Shown: positions 42,557-52,547, counted from the first letter of the stretch. The stretch: 64,000 nucleotides of DNA from Prochlorococcus sp. AG-347-I19 (GCA_003279105.1 QCBO01000006.1:17971-81970); one strand, 5' to 3'. Program-made: numbers and translations. Notes: generated by a model not told the origin, from the letters alone.

Positions 42557-42890
42557 CTAGCACCTCGAAAATAATTGACATTAAAGCCGATTGATCGGAT
42601 CTTGAACCTATTTTTAATCATAATGTTCAAGAAAACGAATCCTTCGGAACTTTAGATATTCGTTTCAAAAATAATAGGGCAAAGATTCTTTCGTTATGCA
42701 TTAACGTAACAAATGTTCTAATGATTGTTACTATATGAATATTTTGTTAAATTCTAGTCTATGACTAAATTATGAGTATTTTTACTCAAATTTTATGTAA
42801 ATTTCTTAAATTTTTTTTTATATTTCAAAGAGAATTTTTTAAATCCAGCGACAGGATATAATTTCAAAGTTACTATCAATAGTTTCTAAT
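42557..42890. promoter_or_regulatory. psaA-cobJ divergent regulatory region
   Basis: This 334 bp region contains several dyads near psaA: CCGATTGATCGG (42587-42598), an 8-bp inverted repeat TCTTGAAC/GTTCAAGA (42600-42607 and 42625-42632) and CGTTA/TAACG (42692-42706). Toward cobJ a perfect TATAAT stands at 42857-42862, 28 bp before the cobJ start. No gene was found in it. The dyads nearest psaA fall in the expected leader or promoter of a strongly light-regulated operon. Confidence 0.5.
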
Positions 42891-44693
42891 TTGAAAGGCA
42901 TTGCGATAGGTCTATCTAATAATTCAAAAGAAATTTTAAAAAGGCTTAAAAAAACCGAATTTGTCAAAGACATATATATTGCGGGTTCTTCAAAAGAAGA
43001 TGGAAAGCTAAATGAACTTATTCAAGTACAAAAACCTAGAGAAATATTGCTAAAAAAATGGCCGGAAATAGATTTAGTAATTTTTATAGGCTCAATTGCT
43101 GCATCAATACGCATAATAAATCCATTTTTAACCTCTAAAGATCAAGATCCAGGAGTAATAGTTATAGATAACAAATGTTCCAAGATAGTTCCTTTAATTG
43201 GCTTACATCAGTCAAATACGCAAAATATTGCATGTCAAATTGCTAATTTACTTGGTGGCGAAATTATAGAAACTAATAATTCCAATGATCAAAGCCTCTT
43301 AAATCTTGATGCATTTGGAAATCAATGGGGTTGGAAAAGATCTGGCAATATAAACGATTGGTCAAAACTAGTAATTAAACAAGCTAAAAAGGAAGAGATA
43401 TTCTGCAAACAATTATCTGGTAATAGCTTATGGAAAACTTCAGAATCAGCTGAGATAATTAATCAAATTGATAAAAAAGAAACTGAAAAACCAGATTCAA
43501 CATTTCATGTGAGTATATTCGAAAATCATGAAACAACTTGGCACCCGCCTGTATTATGGATTGGCATTGGATGTGAAAGAAATACAAGCAAAGAATTAAT
43601 AGCAAATTCTTTAAATAATCTTTTGGAGTCAGGAAATTTATCACAGCAATCAATTGCGGGATTTGCAACTATAGATATAAAAAAAGATGAGAAAGGAATT
43701 TTAGAACTTTCTGAAGAAAAAAACTTGCCTATAAAGTTTTTTAGTAAAGAAGATCTTTCAACAATAATTGTTCCAAATCCATCAAATGTCGTGCAAAAGG
43801 AAATTGGCACATCTTCCGTAGCAGAAGCCTCTTGCTTACTCGCAGCAGGAGAAGAATCAAAATTATTAGAAGAAAAAAGAATTTTCAAAAATCAATCTGG
43901 GTCAGTAACTATCGCTGTAGCAGAATCAAAAAATCAATATAATCCAACCCATGGCGAAATACATATTATTGGAAGTGGGCCTGGTGATATCTCCTTCCTA
44001 ACCAATAATGCAAGAAAAGCACTTTCAAGATGCACTGTTTGGATCGGATACAAAATGTATTTAGATTTAATTAAATCCTTAAAAAGGAGTGACCAAGTTT
44101 TAATTGAAAGTAAACTAACTGAAGAAAAAGAGAGATGCAGTAAAGCAATTAAACTAGCTGAGGAAGGAATAAAAGTGGCTTTAATTTCTTCAGGTGATTC
44201 TGGATTTTATGGCATGGCAGGTTTACTTTTAGAATTACTTCAAAAAATCAAAAAAGAATATAGACCTAACTTTGAAGTTCATCCTGGTATAAGTAGTGTT
44301 CAATTAGCGGCTGCGATTAGTGGAGCACCGCTTATGAATGACTTTTGTTCAGTAAGCTTAAGCGATAAATTAACTCCATGGTCTTTAATAAAACAAAGAA
44401 TTGAAGGAGCTCTAGTGGGCGACTTTGTAATAGCTTTATTTAATCCTCAATCCATTGAAAGAAATTGGCAGCTAAAAAGTGTAATAGATATATGTTTACA
44501 AACTAGGCATGGGGATACTCCAGTTTTAATAGCTAGACAAGTAGGAAGAGAAAATCAAACCAAAAAATTTTTTACTTTAAACAAAATTCCTTTTAAAGAG
44601 ATTGATATGTTATCAATAATAATTATTGGCAATTCTCAAACCACATTAGTAGATGAAATATTTCTTACTCCAAGGGGATATTTACAAGATTAA
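42891..44693 (+). CDS. cobJ: CbiG-CobJ fusion: cobalamin biosynthesis lactonase / precorrin-3B C17-methyltransferase
   Basis: The product is 600 residues from a TTG start at 42891. Residues 1-130 resemble the CbiG N-terminal domain and about 215-345 the CbiG C-terminal domain (LWIGIGCERNTSKELI, GTSSVAEASCLLAAG). Residues 350-600 are a tetrapyrrole methylase of CobJ/CbiH type (IIGSGPGDISFLTNNARKAL, SSGDSGFYGMAG, HPGISSVQLAAA). The fused enzyme would contract the ring and open the lactone in the anaerobic-type corrin pathway; this lineage makes pseudocobalamin. No other cob genes are adjacent. Confidence 0.93.
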   Translation: MKGIAIGLSNNSKEILKRLKKTEFVKDIYIAGSSKEDGKLNELIQVQKPREILLKKWPEIDLVIFIGSIAASIRIINPFLTSKDQDPGVIVIDNKCSKIVPLIGLHQSNTQNIACQIANLLGGEIIETNNSNDQSLLNLDAFGNQWGWKRSGNINDWSKLVIKQAKKEEIFCKQLSGNSLWKTSESAEIINQIDKKETEKPDSTFHVSIFENHETTWHPPVLWIGIGCERNTSKELIANSLNNLLESGNLSQQSIAGFATIDIKKDEKGILELSEEKNLPIKFFSKEDLSTIIVPNPSNVVQKEIGTSSVAEASCLLAAGEESKLLEEKRIFKNQSGSVTIAVAESKNQYNPTHGEIHIIGSGPGDISFLTNNARKALSRCTVWIGYKMYLDLIKSLKRSDQVLIESKLTEEKERCSKAIKLAEEGIKVALISSGDSGFYGMAGLLLELLQKIKKEYRPNFEVHPGISSVQLAAAISGAPLMNDFCSVSLSDKLTPWSLIKQRIEGALVGDFVIALFNPQSIERNWQLKSVIDICLQTRHGDTPVLIARQVGRENQTKKFFTLNKIPFKEIDMLSIIIIGNSQTTLVDEIFLTPRGYLQD

Positions 44694-44739
44694 GTTTGCT
44701 AATAAATAAATTATCCATATAATTTTTTTTTTGCTTTTT

Positions 44740-44745
44740 TATAAT
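44740..44745 (+). promoter_or_regulatory. candidate -10 box for the HAD hydrolase gene
   Basis: A TATAAT after a T-rich tract lies 38 bp before the TTG start of the HAD gene, within the 90 bp gap after cobJ. This is a motif match only; no -35 box is evident. Confidence 0.3.
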
Positions 44746-44783
44746 AAGAATACTAGTCTTTTATAAAGAATTAAGAAAATACA

Positions 44784-45572
44784 TTGAAAAATATTGGTTT
44801 AATTTTATTTGATATAGATGGTGTTATTCGAAGTGTAGAGAATAGTTATAGACTTTCATTAAAAAAAACAGTTTACAAATTTACTGGATGGGAGCCAAGT
44901 TATATAGATATTGATAATGCCAAAAATGAAGGAATTTGGAATAATGACTGGGATTTAAGTTTAGAATTTATAAAAAGATTTAAAAAAAAAGGGAATTTTA
45001 ACATTGAAATACCCTCAAGAGAGGACATAGTTAAGTGTTTTGAAGAATTCTACTTTGGAGGAGATCCAAATGAAGATAGCAAATATTGGTCTGGATTAAT
45101 AACAAATGAAGAGTTATTAGTTGATAAAAAGTTTTTTGATTTATTAGAAAATAATGGAATAATTTGGGGTTTCGTAAGTGGCGCAGAGTCTGCCTCGGCA
45201 AAATTTGTTTTAGAAAAAAGACTTGGACTAAAATCACCACCATTAATATCTATGGGAGATGCTCCGGACAAGCCTGATCCAAAAGGCTTTATTAACTTAT
45301 CCAAAAAACTTCTTGGAGATAAACTTGGCTCATCAAATATTCCCATTGGATATGTAGGAGATACTATTGCAGATATAAATACAGTTATGAACGCTAAAAA
45401 AGAAATACCATCTCAGAAATTCATAAGTATTGGAATAGCGCCTCCTCATTTACATTCAAAATCCCGATTGAATGAACGTAATTCATACGAAAAAAATCTA
45501 AAAAATGCAGGTGCTGACTTAATTTTAAATTCTATTAATGATCTTAATTCTATTAACCTTAACCTATTATAA
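44784..45572 (+). CDS. HAD-superfamily hydrolase (subfamily IA, TIGR01548-like)
   Basis: The product is 262 residues from TTG at 44784. HAD motifs are present: nucleophile Asp10 and acid Asp12 in LFDIDGVIRS, FVSGAES as motif II, GDAPDKPDPKG with the motif III lysine, and VGDTIADI as motif IV. The pattern resembles the cyanobacterial HAD group related to imidazoleglycerol-phosphate dehydratase-linked phosphatases, but the substrate is unknown. A TTG start is needed because no ATG precedes the nucleophile motif. Confidence 0.85.
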   Translation: MKNIGLILFDIDGVIRSVENSYRLSLKKTVYKFTGWEPSYIDIDNAKNEGIWNNDWDLSLEFIKRFKKKGNFNIEIPSREDIVKCFEEFYFGGDPNEDSKYWSGLITNEELLVDKKFFDLLENNGIIWGFVSGAESASAKFVLEKRLGLKSPPLISMGDAPDKPDPKGFINLSKKLLGDKLGSSNIPIGYVGDTIADINTVMNAKKEIPSQKFISIGIAPPHLHSKSRLNERNSYEKNLKNAGADLILNSINDLNSINLNLL

Positions 45573-45608
45573 AAAAATACAACTTATAAGATATTTTCTA
45601 ATTAAGTA

Positions 45609-45697
45609 CGGAGAGGGAGGGATTCGAACCCTCGACAAAAGTTACCTCCTGTAACTCCTTAGCAGGGAGCCGCTTTCAACCACTCAGCCACCTCTCC
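45609..45697 (-). tRNA. tRNA-Ser (anticodon GCU)
   Basis: This is an 89-nt class II tRNA. The acceptor GGAGAGG pairs with CCTCTCC, the anticodon loop CTGCTAA gives GCT for AGC/AGU codons, and the long variable arm (GTTACAGGAGGTAAC) is characteristic of serine tRNA. The T-arm GGGTTCGAATCCC is canonical and CCA is not encoded. A T7 run follows downstream but no strong hairpin. Confidence 0.97.
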
Positions 45698-45758
45698 AGT
45701 TCTTATACATTATCAATTTTTATGCAAACATTCAAAATTTTTTATTTAATCGAAATGT

Positions 45759-46958
45759 CTAATTAACTTGAACTTTCGGCAATCTATTTTTAAAAGAACA
45801 AAGAATTTCCCAAGGAATAGTATTAGATTCTCTTGCCCAATCAAGAGGAGAGATTGTTTTCTCTCCATCAGATCCTAGTAACACTAAGGTACTACCAACT
45901 TTAATTTCATTCGAATCTGTTATGTCTACCATCATTTGATCCATAGTTATGGATCCAACTTGAGGATAAAGTTTATTATTATGGATAACATTTATCTTTC
46001 CTGAAAGATTTCTTGGTACACCATCTGCATAACCAATACTTAATACAGCTAAATTAGTTTTTCTATGACTTACAAATTTGCCTCCATAACTTACACTCAC
46101 TCCTTTATCAATAGTTCTTATAAAAGCTACTTTGGCCTTCAAAGATAAAGCTGGTTTAAGCAATAAATTTTTATATAATTTTGACAAAGGTTTATATCCA
46201 TACATTGATAGTCCAACACGTACCATATGATAATGAAAATTTTTCTCAAGAAGCATTGCTGCTGAATTAGCCAAATGAATCTTGATATTTTTATTTCTAT
46301 AAACATCAATTTGCTTTAATAATTCCTGAAACTTCTGCCTTTGTAATTGTGTAATACTTTTTGGATCTAATGAATTGAGTTCATCTGCAGATGATAAATG
46401 ACTATATATTCCCTCAATAGAAATATTGTCAAAAGATTTGATGTTTTCAAATTCCTGAACAAATTTATTGTATTCAAATCCTAATCTTGACATTCCCGTA
46501 TCAACTTTAAGATGTAAAAGAAATTTCAATCCAAAGTGCTTACCAATATTATTGCAAATTAAACATTCTCTTATACTACTGATAGTTGGCATAAGATCAT
46601 TTTTAAAACATATGGTAAGATCCCTTTTCGTGTAGAGATTGCCGAGGATAAGTATTGGTTTTTTAACTCCAGAAGAACGAAGCTTAATGCCTTCATTTAA
46701 TGTGGCAACACCTAATTGAGATGCTCCACCTTTGATAGCATACTCTGATACTAATTTCGCATCATGTCCATATCCATCAGCTTTAACGACTGCCATAAAT
46801 TGACAATTTTTACCTAACTTTGATCTTAACTGTCTAACGTTTGTTTCTATTGCTTTACCATTAACTTCAATCCATGCTCTTTGTTTTAGATCTATATCTT
46901 TTTCAAAATTTGGAAATTTGTCAAAATTAAATACTTGATTTGTTTGCCTATTTTGCAT
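45759..46958 (-). CDS. alr: alanine racemase
   Basis: Alr supplies D-alanine for peptidoglycan. The 399-residue protein has the PLP lysine in FMAVVKADGYGHD near residue 57 and the catalytic tyrosine in GVSVSYGGKFVSHRK near 292. The IGYADGVPR segment is also typical. About 25 extra residues precede the conserved AWIEVNGKAIETNV start, so the true start may be further downstream, but no better site was evident. Confidence 0.95.
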   Translation of the reverse strand: MQNRQTNQVFNFDKFPNFEKDIDLKQRAWIEVNGKAIETNVRQLRSKLGKNCQFMAVVKADGYGHDAKLVSEYAIKGGASQLGVATLNEGIKLRSSGVKKPILILGNLYTKRDLTICFKNDLMPTISSIRECLICNNIGKHFGLKFLLHLKVDTGMSRLGFEYNKFVQEFENIKSFDNISIEGIYSHLSSADELNSLDPKSITQLQRQKFQELLKQIDVYRNKNIKIHLANSAAMLLEKNFHYHMVRVGLSMYGYKPLSKLYKNLLLKPALSLKAKVAFIRTIDKGVSVSYGGKFVSHRKTNLAVLSIGYADGVPRNLSGKINVIHNNKLYPQVGSITMDQMMVDITDSNEIKVGSTLVLLGSDGEKTISPLDWARESNTIPWEILCSFKNRLPKVQVN

Positions 46959-47026
46959 TAACTTTGCACAAATATATGCGCTTATTGAAATATACAGTTA
47001 GCATGACATGTAAATTGTATTTTGGC

Positions 47027-47533
47027 ATGGGCCAGACTCTAGTTTTAAATGCATCTTATGAACCTTTAAACATCACTTCCTGGCGAAGAGCAGTAATTTT
47101 GATGATTAAAGGTAAAGCAGAAAGCTTAGAGGAAGATAAAACATATTCAATTCATAGCGGAAAAAAGTTGCCAACAGTTATAAGACTTCGTTACTACGTT
47201 AAAGTTCCTTTTAGAGAGGTTTCTTTAACAAGAAAAAATATTCTTCTCAGAGATAATAATTCTTGCCAATACTGTAACTATAGAGGGAGTGACCTATCAA
47301 TAGATCATGTTCTACCGAGAAGCAGAGGTGGAACAGATAACTGGGAAAATGTTACTACAGCTTGTCTCAGATGTAATGTACAAAAAGGTAATCGAACCCC
47401 CGAAGAGGCGAATATGCCCTTAAAACGTAGGCCTTATCGTCCATTAAGTAATCTAAATTTTGAAGCTACAAGACAAATTGATTCTGGCAAGCACAAAGAA
47501 TGGAGTAAATACGTAATAGGGGTTGCAATCTAA
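47027..47533 (+). CDS. HNH endonuclease family protein
   Basis: The product is 168 residues from ATG at 47027. The frame extends back to 46940, but the conserved family N-terminus is MGQTLVLNASYEPLNITSWR. The HNH domain shows CQYCNYRG, DHVLPRSRGGTDNWEN and CLRCNVQKGNRTP, with both CxxC pairs and the catalytic His. Such stand-alone HNH proteins are ubiquitous in cyanobacteria and may act in DNA repair rather than restriction; no methylase or intron is nearby. Confidence 0.9.
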   Translation: MGQTLVLNASYEPLNITSWRRAVILMIKGKAESLEEDKTYSIHSGKKLPTVIRLRYYVKVPFREVSLTRKNILLRDNNSCQYCNYRGSDLSIDHVLPRSRGGTDNWENVTTACLRCNVQKGNRTPEEANMPLKRRPYRPLSNLNFEATRQIDSGKHKEWSKYVIGVAI

Positions 47534-47543
47534 TAAAAAAATT

Positions 47544-48638
47544 TTAATTTACTTCTTTATTAAAATCTTCCATCATTCTTTTTTGTTCTTGCGCTATGCA
47601 TGCATTAATCACTTCTTCTAATTGACCAGCAAGAATTGGCTCAAGAGAAAAATTGGAACCTAATCTATGATCAGTTGTCCTGTTATCTTTAAAATTATAA
47701 GTTCTGATTTTTTCACTTCTATCGCCTGTTCCCACTTGGGAAAGCCTTTGTGATCTCTCTTTTGCATTCGCTTCTTTTAATTGAATTTCATACAATTTAG
47801 CTCTTAAAATTTCCATTGCACGTTCGCGATTTTGCAATTGTGATCTCTCTTGAGTACAAAAAACTCTTATTCCTGTAGGCTTGTGGAGAAGATCAATAGC
47901 TGTCTCTACCTTATTAACATTTTGTCCCCCTGCACCGCCTGATCTTGCTGTTCCAACCTCTAGATCTGTTGGATCAATTTTAACCTCAACAGGATCAGCC
48001 TCAGGCATGACGGCAACTGTAGCAGTAGAGGTGTGAACTCTACCTTGAGATTCAGTAGCTGGAACTCTTTGGACTCTATGTACACCAGCCTCAAATTTAA
48101 GTTGACTATATACAGAATCTCCCTTAACGGAGATAACTAACTCCTTAAATCCACCCATATCTGACTCAGAAGCACTTACAGGTTTTACAGACCATCCAAT
48201 TTTTTGTCCATATCTTTCATACATTCTTGCTAAATCACCCGCCCAGATACAAGCCTCATTACCTCCAGCACCTGCTCTGATTTCTAACATTACACTTCTT
48301 TCATCTCTTGGGTCTTTTGGCAATAAGGCGATTGTAGTTTTTTGAATCAGTTCACTCTTAGATTCCTCTAGAGTTATTAACTCCTCATTTATCAAAGATT
48401 CCATTTCTTTATCATTTCTATTCTCTTTTAGTAGATTTTTTGAATCTTCGATTTCTTTATCAGTATCAAGCAACTTATTAAAATCAATAACCAAAGGTTC
48501 CAATTTAGACCTTTCTCTTGCTATTGATTCTAATTTTTTTGGATCATTAGCTATATCAGGATCTGCAAGTTGTACTTCCAAATTTTCAAAACTTTCTGAA
48601 GCAGTTTTCAACCTTGCAATTAATGTTGAGTATTCCAA
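47544..48638 (-). CDS. prfA: peptide chain release factor 1
   Basis: RF1 reads UAA and UAG stops. The 364-residue product has the catalytic GGQ in [16 protein letters not shown] near residue 235 and the stop-recognition region containing [12 protein letters not shown]. It is last in the long ribosomal run, 27 bp after rpmE. Confidence 0.98.
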   Translation of the reverse strand: MEYSTLIARLKTASESFENLEVQLADPDIANDPKKLESIARERSKLEPLVIDFNKLLDTDKEIEDSKNLLKENRNDKEMESLINEELITLEESKSELIQKTTIALLPKDPRDERSVMLEIRAGAGGNEACIWAGDLARMYERYGQKIGWSVKPVSASESDMGGFKELVISVKGDSVYSQLKFEAGVHRVQRVPATESQGRVHTSTATVAVMPEADPVEVKIDPTDLEVGTARSGGAGGQNVNKVETAIDLLHKPTGIRVFCTQERSQLQNRERAMEILRAKLYEIQLKEANAKERSQRLSQVGTGDRSEKIRTYNFKDNRTTDHRLGSNFSLEPILAGQLEEVINACIAQEQKRMMEDFNKEVN

Positions 48639-48665
48639 TTGAAATTATGCTTAATTTTGAAAATT

Positions 48666-48926
48666 CTATTTTTTAGAATCTTTTTCTTCTTTTTGATCTT
48701 TTGATGTGGCTGAATTAGCTGAACCCATTCCATATTTTTTCATAAACCTATCAACCCTACCTTCTGTATCAAGAATCTTTTGAGTTCCAGTGAAGAAGGG
48801 ATGATTACCACTCCAAACATCAACGTGTAATTCTGGCTGCGTGGAGCCAGTAGTCATTACAACTTCCCCATTACAAATAACTTTTGCATCTGGATACCAT
48901 TTTGGGTGTATTTCTGGTTTTGGCAT
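48666..48926 (-). CDS. rpmE: 50S ribosomal protein L31, cysteine-poor type
   Basis: The product is 86 residues from ATG at 48926, which has AAAGGA-like sequence upstream; the frame is open 20 codons further but overlaps rpsI. The core PKPEIHPKWYPDAKVICNG and HPFFTGTQKILDTEGRVDRF identify L31. Only one cysteine remains where zinc-binding L31 has CxC and CxxC (here WSGN replaces the CSKC block), so this is the zinc-free form. The C-terminus is a charged Lys/Glu/Ser tail. Confidence 0.96.
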   Translation of the reverse strand: MPKPEIHPKWYPDAKVICNGEVVMTTGSTQPELHVDVWSGNHPFFTGTQKILDTEGRVDRFMKKYGMGSANSATSKDQKEEKDSKK

Positions 48927-48939
48927 AATTTGAATTCCT

Positions 48940-49350
48940 TTAACGCTTAGAGAATTGAGGAGCTTTTCTTGCTTTTTTAAGACCATATTTTCTTCTTTCC
49001 TTAGCTCTAGGATCTCTACTGAGATGGCCTTCCGTTTTTAGCGGTTTCCTATTATCAGTAGATAATTCGCAAAGTGCTCGTGCTGCACCTTGCTTTATAG
49101 CGTCTGCTTGACCAGTCAATCCACCACCAAAAACATTTACCAAAATATCATAAGAATTTTCAAGGCCTAATGTTTGCAAAGGTGCTTTTATTGAATTTAA
49201 GTGTAGAGGATTAAAGTTTAAGTAATCATCTCCAGCACGACCATTAATTTTTATTAGTCCATTCCCTGGAATCAAGCGAACTCTAGCTACTGAAGTTTTT
49301 CTTCTTCCAGTTCCCCAATACACAGCTTTGTTTTTTATTTGACTATTCAT
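48940..49350 (-). CDS. rpsI: 30S ribosomal protein S9
   Basis: The 136-residue protein has the S9 motif [34 protein letters not shown] and the basic C-terminal tail ending [11 protein letters not shown] that reaches the P-site tRNA. It follows rplM by 9 bp, the usual rplM-rpsI pair. Confidence 0.98.
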   Translation of the reverse strand: MNSQIKNKAVYWGTGRRKTSVARVRLIPGNGLIKINGRAGDDYLNFNPLHLNSIKAPLQTLGLENSYDILVNVFGGGLTGQADAIKQGAARALCELSTDNRKPLKTEGHLSRDPRAKERRKYGLKKARKAPQFSKR

Positions 49351-49359
49351 TTTGATAAA

Positions 49360-49791
49360 TTAACTATTTAATAATACAGGATTTTGAGCAGCATGAGGAT
49401 GATCTGCACCTTTATAAACTTTAAGTTTTTTAAATTGCTGTCTTCCTAGAGAGTTATGAGGCAGCATGCCCTTAACAGCTTGCTCGATGATTCTTTCAGG
49501 AATTCTTTCTTGTAAAGACTCAAATTTTTCAATTTTCATTCCTCCTGGTCTTCCAGAATGTCTCCTGTACAATTTTTGTGATGCTTTTTTACCTGTTACC
49601 TCAACTTTCTCGGCATTTACTACAATGACAAAATCTCCAGTATCTAGATGAGGTGTAAATGTTGGTTTATTCTTACCTCTCAATACAGTTGAAATTTCTG
49701 CAGCAAGTCTACCAAGAGTCTTATCTTGTGCGTCAACTAAAAACCAATTTCTTTCAATTGTTTCTAAAGATGGAGTAATTGTTTTATTCAT
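49360..49791 (-). CDS. rplM: 50S ribosomal protein L13
   Basis: The 143-residue protein has [19 protein letters not shown] near the N-terminus and the [20 protein letters not shown] segment typical of L13. L13 binds 23S rRNA early in assembly. A 114 bp gap separates it from truA; it is AT-rich with no gene seen. Confidence 0.98.
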   Translation of the reverse strand: MNKTITPSLETIERNWFLVDAQDKTLGRLAAEISTVLRGKNKPTFTPHLDTGDFVIVVNAEKVEVTGKKASQKLYRRHSGRPGGMKIEKFESLQERIPERIIEQAVKGMLPHNSLGRQQFKKLKVYKGADHPHAAQNPVLLNS

Positions 49792-49905
49792 TTACCAAAT
49801 TTCTGCAAATAAATTTAAATTAGTCTTAAATTCTACCTTATTGAAGGAATATTAAACAACAGTTTTGAATAATTTACACAAAAAATTCGCTTAATTAAAC
49901 CTTAC

Positions 49906-50712
49906 TTAAGAGAAACCCTTAATTAAAAATTTAGGAAAAAAATCATTGTTATTAATCTTTTTAAAAACATTTTCTTCATAAACAGCATTAACAAAACATA
50001 ACCCATTAGCTGGAGCAGATTCTTTAACATCATTTTTCTTTTTGTTTACCCATCTATCTGTAAAAATTTCTGGCGATATTTTGTTTTCTCCAACTAAAAC
50101 TAGTTGACCAATAATTAAGCGGACCATTCCATATAGAAAACCAGTAGCTTTAATATCAACAAAAATCAAATCTTCTACTCGTTTAATTTCTATATTTTTT
50201 ATTCTTGTAATTGAATTTATTCTATTACTACCACTTTTCTGAAAAGCAAAAAAATCATGTTCTCCTATCATTTTCCTTGATGCATTTAACATTAAAACTT
50301 CATCTAATACTTTTTGATATCTATGCCATGACCAATTATTGATGAACAAGTTTGGGAATTTACTGTTATTAATGACATATCGATAATGTCTATACATTGC
50401 TGAATAGCATGCATGCCAACTATTTTTTACCTCAACTGATTCCAAGATCCTAATTGATGAGGGTAAAAGACTATTTAAGACATCAGAATAACAATTTCCT
50501 GGAACAACACAATCAACATCAAAGTGTACTACTTGACCAGATGCATGAACACCAGCATCAGTCCTGCCTGCTGCAAAAGTCTTTACTGTGTGATTTGTAA
50601 TCTTTAAGAGAGCTCTGTCTAAAATTTCTTGAACAGTAGTTGCATTTTTTTGTTTTTGCCAACCTGAATAATGAGATCCATCGTATTGAACTAGTAAAGC
50701 TACCCTTTTCAA
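49906..50712 (-). CDS. truA: tRNA pseudouridine synthase A
   Basis: TruA makes pseudouridine at positions 38-40 of the tRNA anticodon arm. The 268-residue product has the catalytic Asp in AAGRTDAGVHASGQVVHF near residue 52 and the conserved GFLYGMVRLIIGQLV segment. Its place between rplQ and rplM is common in cyanobacteria. Confidence 0.97.
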   Translation of the reverse strand: MKRVALLVQYDGSHYSGWQKQKNATTVQEILDRALLKITNHTVKTFAAGRTDAGVHASGQVVHFDVDCVVPGNCYSDVLNSLLPSSIRILESVEVKNSWHACYSAMYRHYRYVINNSKFPNLFINNWSWHRYQKVLDEVLMLNASRKMIGEHDFFAFQKSGSNRINSITRIKNIEIKRVEDLIFVDIKATGFLYGMVRLIIGQLVLVGENKISPEIFTDRWVNKKKNDVKESAPANGLCFVNAVYEENVFKKINNNDFFPKFLIKGFS

Positions 50713-50749
50713 AAGTTATTTTTAGTAAAAGCCTCTTTAATTAACTAAC

Positions 50750-51100
50750 TTAAACAAGCTCGATTATGGCCATCTGAGCGTTATCACCTTTTCTTGATAC
50801 AGTTCTGACAATACGTGTATAACCACCATTTCTATCTCCATATCTTTCCTTTGCTTTTTCAAATAATGAATGAACTAATTTTTTATCATAAATATATCCA
50901 ATAGCCCTTCTCCTAGAAGCTAAACTTCCCTCCTTGGCGAGTGAAATCATCCTTTCAGCTTCATTTCTTAAAGCTTTCGCCCTAGCTTTTGTTGTCGTTA
51001 CTCTACCTTCTCTAATTAATTGTGTAGTTAAACCTCTTAGAAGTGCTTTCCTCTGATCAGCAGGTTTACTTAATAATGGAATTCTAAGTTGGTGTCTCAT
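50750..51100 (-). CDS. rplQ: 50S ribosomal protein L17
   Basis: The 116-residue basic protein has the L17 pattern [20 protein letters not shown] and ends [14 protein letters not shown]. It follows rpoA by 14 bp, as in most bacteria. Confidence 0.98.
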   Translation of the reverse strand: MRHQLRIPLLSKPADQRKALLRGLTTQLIREGRVTTTKARAKALRNEAERMISLAKEGSLASRRRAIGYIYDKKLVHSLFEKAKERYGDRNGGYTRIVRTVSRKGDNAQMAIIELV

Positions 51101-51114
51101 AATCTTAAAAATTG

Positions 51115-52053
51115 TTAAACCGATGTTCTGCTTTGTGGAATAGAAATGCCTATGCGCTCAAGAGCTTCAATAACCTCATCTGCAGATTTAGAGCCAAAGT
51201 TCTTAATTTCAAGAAGATCTTCATAGCTGAAGCCCATTAAATCCGAAACTGAGTTAACTTGCGCCCGTTTCAAACAATTATATGCTCTAACGGACAAGTT
51301 TAGTTCCTCTAGAGGAATTTGAGCTTCAGGAGATGGTTCAGGTTCTTCAGGAATTTCTTCAACCATTGTGACAGTAGCAAGGGGTTGGAAGAGTTCTATT
51401 AATTGATTTGCAGCTTCAGCAATAGCATCGTCAGGACTGGTTGAGCCATCTGTTACTACCTCCATTTTTAATCTTTCTCTTCCCATTCCCCCTTCTGCTA
51501 CAGCAGTTTCATCAATCGTAAAGTTCACTCTCTTTACCGGCATAAATACAGCATCTATTTGAAGCAAATCAATAGCAGTTGTCTCTTCACTCTTTCTATC
51601 GACGGGTCTATATCCAACACCTCTTTCAACATGGATTTCCAACTCTAAGTTATGACCCTCCTGGATAGTCGCGATCGGTTTTTCACCATCAACAATTTCA
51701 ACTTGAGAGGAGAATTGAATGTCATTAGCCTTAACCTCCATTGGACCACTAGCTACTAACCTACCGATTTCGAGTTCTGGATTAGTGCTATTTATTGAAA
51801 GTTGCTTGCAATTAAGAAGAATATCTAAAACGTCTTCTCTAACTCCAGGAATAGTGGCATATTCATGATTAATTCCTGCTATTCTTACTGCAGTAACTGC
51901 ACTCCCTTCAAGTCCTCCCATAAGGACTCTTCTAAGGGAATTACCTAAAGTTGTAGCTTGTCCCCTTTCTAGAGGTCCAATTAAAAAAGTTCCTGTTTGG
52001 GAGCGATCATCTGCTATTTGATGGTCGATTCTGTCAATCTGGTATTGCAACAC
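51115..52053 (-). CDS. rpoA: RNA polymerase subunit alpha
   Basis: The 312-residue product has the dimerisation N-terminal domain ([20 protein letters not shown]) and the C-terminal DNA and activator-binding domain ([35 protein letters not shown] helix-hairpin) joined by an acidic Pro/Glu linker. The start is GTG at 52053, directly before the conserved LQYQIDRID. It is separated from rpsK by a 57 bp spacer containing a long homopolymer pair. Confidence 0.98.
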   Translation of the reverse strand: MLQYQIDRIDHQIADDRSQTGTFLIGPLERGQATTLGNSLRRVLMGGLEGSAVTAVRIAGINHEYATIPGVREDVLDILLNCKQLSINSTNPELEIGRLVASGPMEVKANDIQFSSQVEIVDGEKPIATIQEGHNLELEIHVERGVGYRPVDRKSEETTAIDLLQIDAVFMPVKRVNFTIDETAVAEGGMGRERLKMEVVTDGSTSPDDAIAEAANQLIELFQPLATVTMVEEIPEEPEPSPEAQIPLEELNLSVRAYNCLKRAQVNSVSDLMGFSYEDLLEIKNFGSKSADEVIEALERIGISIPQSRTSV

Positions 52054-52074
52054 GGAAAATAATGAGGTTAAGAG

Positions 52075-52093
52075 TTTTTTTTTGGGGGGGGGG
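52075..52093. repeat. T9-G10 homopolymer tract in the rpsK-rpoA spacer
   Basis: On the plus strand nine T are followed by ten G; in the transcript this reads C10 then A9, 22-40 bases before the rpoA start. Such a G/C run is very unusual in an AT-rich genome and lies in an operon-internal spacer. It may be a slippage-prone site. Confidence 0.95.
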
Positions 52094-52110
52094 TTGAGAA
52101 TGGTTAAGAC

Positions 52111-52503
52111 CTAAACGCGTCTCCGTTTAGGTCTTCTACATCCATTATGAGGTAATGGAGTGACATCTCTTATTAGAGTTATTTCTAATCCGGCCACTTG
52201 TAAAGCTCTTATGGCCGTTTCCCTACCTGCGCCAGGCCCTCTAACAAGTACTTCTATTTGTCTCATGCCTTGATCAAGTGCTCTTCTAGCTGCAGCTTCG
52301 GCAGCTGTTTGAGCAGCAAATGGCGTACCTTTCCTAGCGCCTTTAAATCCACTTGCGCCTGCAGAAGACCAAGAAATTACATGACCAGAGGTGTCAGTAA
52401 TTGAGACGATAGTATTATTAAATGTACTTTGGATATGTACCACACCATTAGGTACATTACGTTTAGATTTCTTTGAACCTGTTTTTTTTACTGTAGCTGC
52501 CAT
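52111..52503 (-). CDS. rpsK: 30S ribosomal protein S11
   Basis: The 130-residue product has [19 protein letters not shown] and RPKRRRV at the C-terminus, and [18 protein letters not shown] in the middle, all typical S11. It lies in the platform of the 30S subunit. Confidence 0.98.
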   Translation of the reverse strand: MAATVKKTGSKKSKRNVPNGVVHIQSTFNNTIVSITDTSGHVISWSSAGASGFKGARKGTPFAAQTAAEAAARRALDQGMRQIEVLVRGPGAGRETAIRALQVAGLEITLIRDVTPLPHNGCRRPKRRRV

Positions 52504-52547
52504 GATGTTTTAAGTTAATACTTCAATTTGTAAATAGATTTAATTAT

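Noticed and set aside
43526..43888. 120-codon minus-strand frame inside the CbiG-CobJ gene
   Set aside because: It overlaps the CbiG C-terminal domain coding region and has shadow-like composition.
45575..45608. Rho-independent terminator after tRNA-Ser
   Set aside because: There is a T7 run on the minus strand, but only a weak AT stem precedes it.
46940..47026. Longer N-terminus for the HNH protein
   Set aside because: The extra 29 codons overlap the alr start, are unlike the family N-terminus, and the family begins at MGQTLVLNASYEP.
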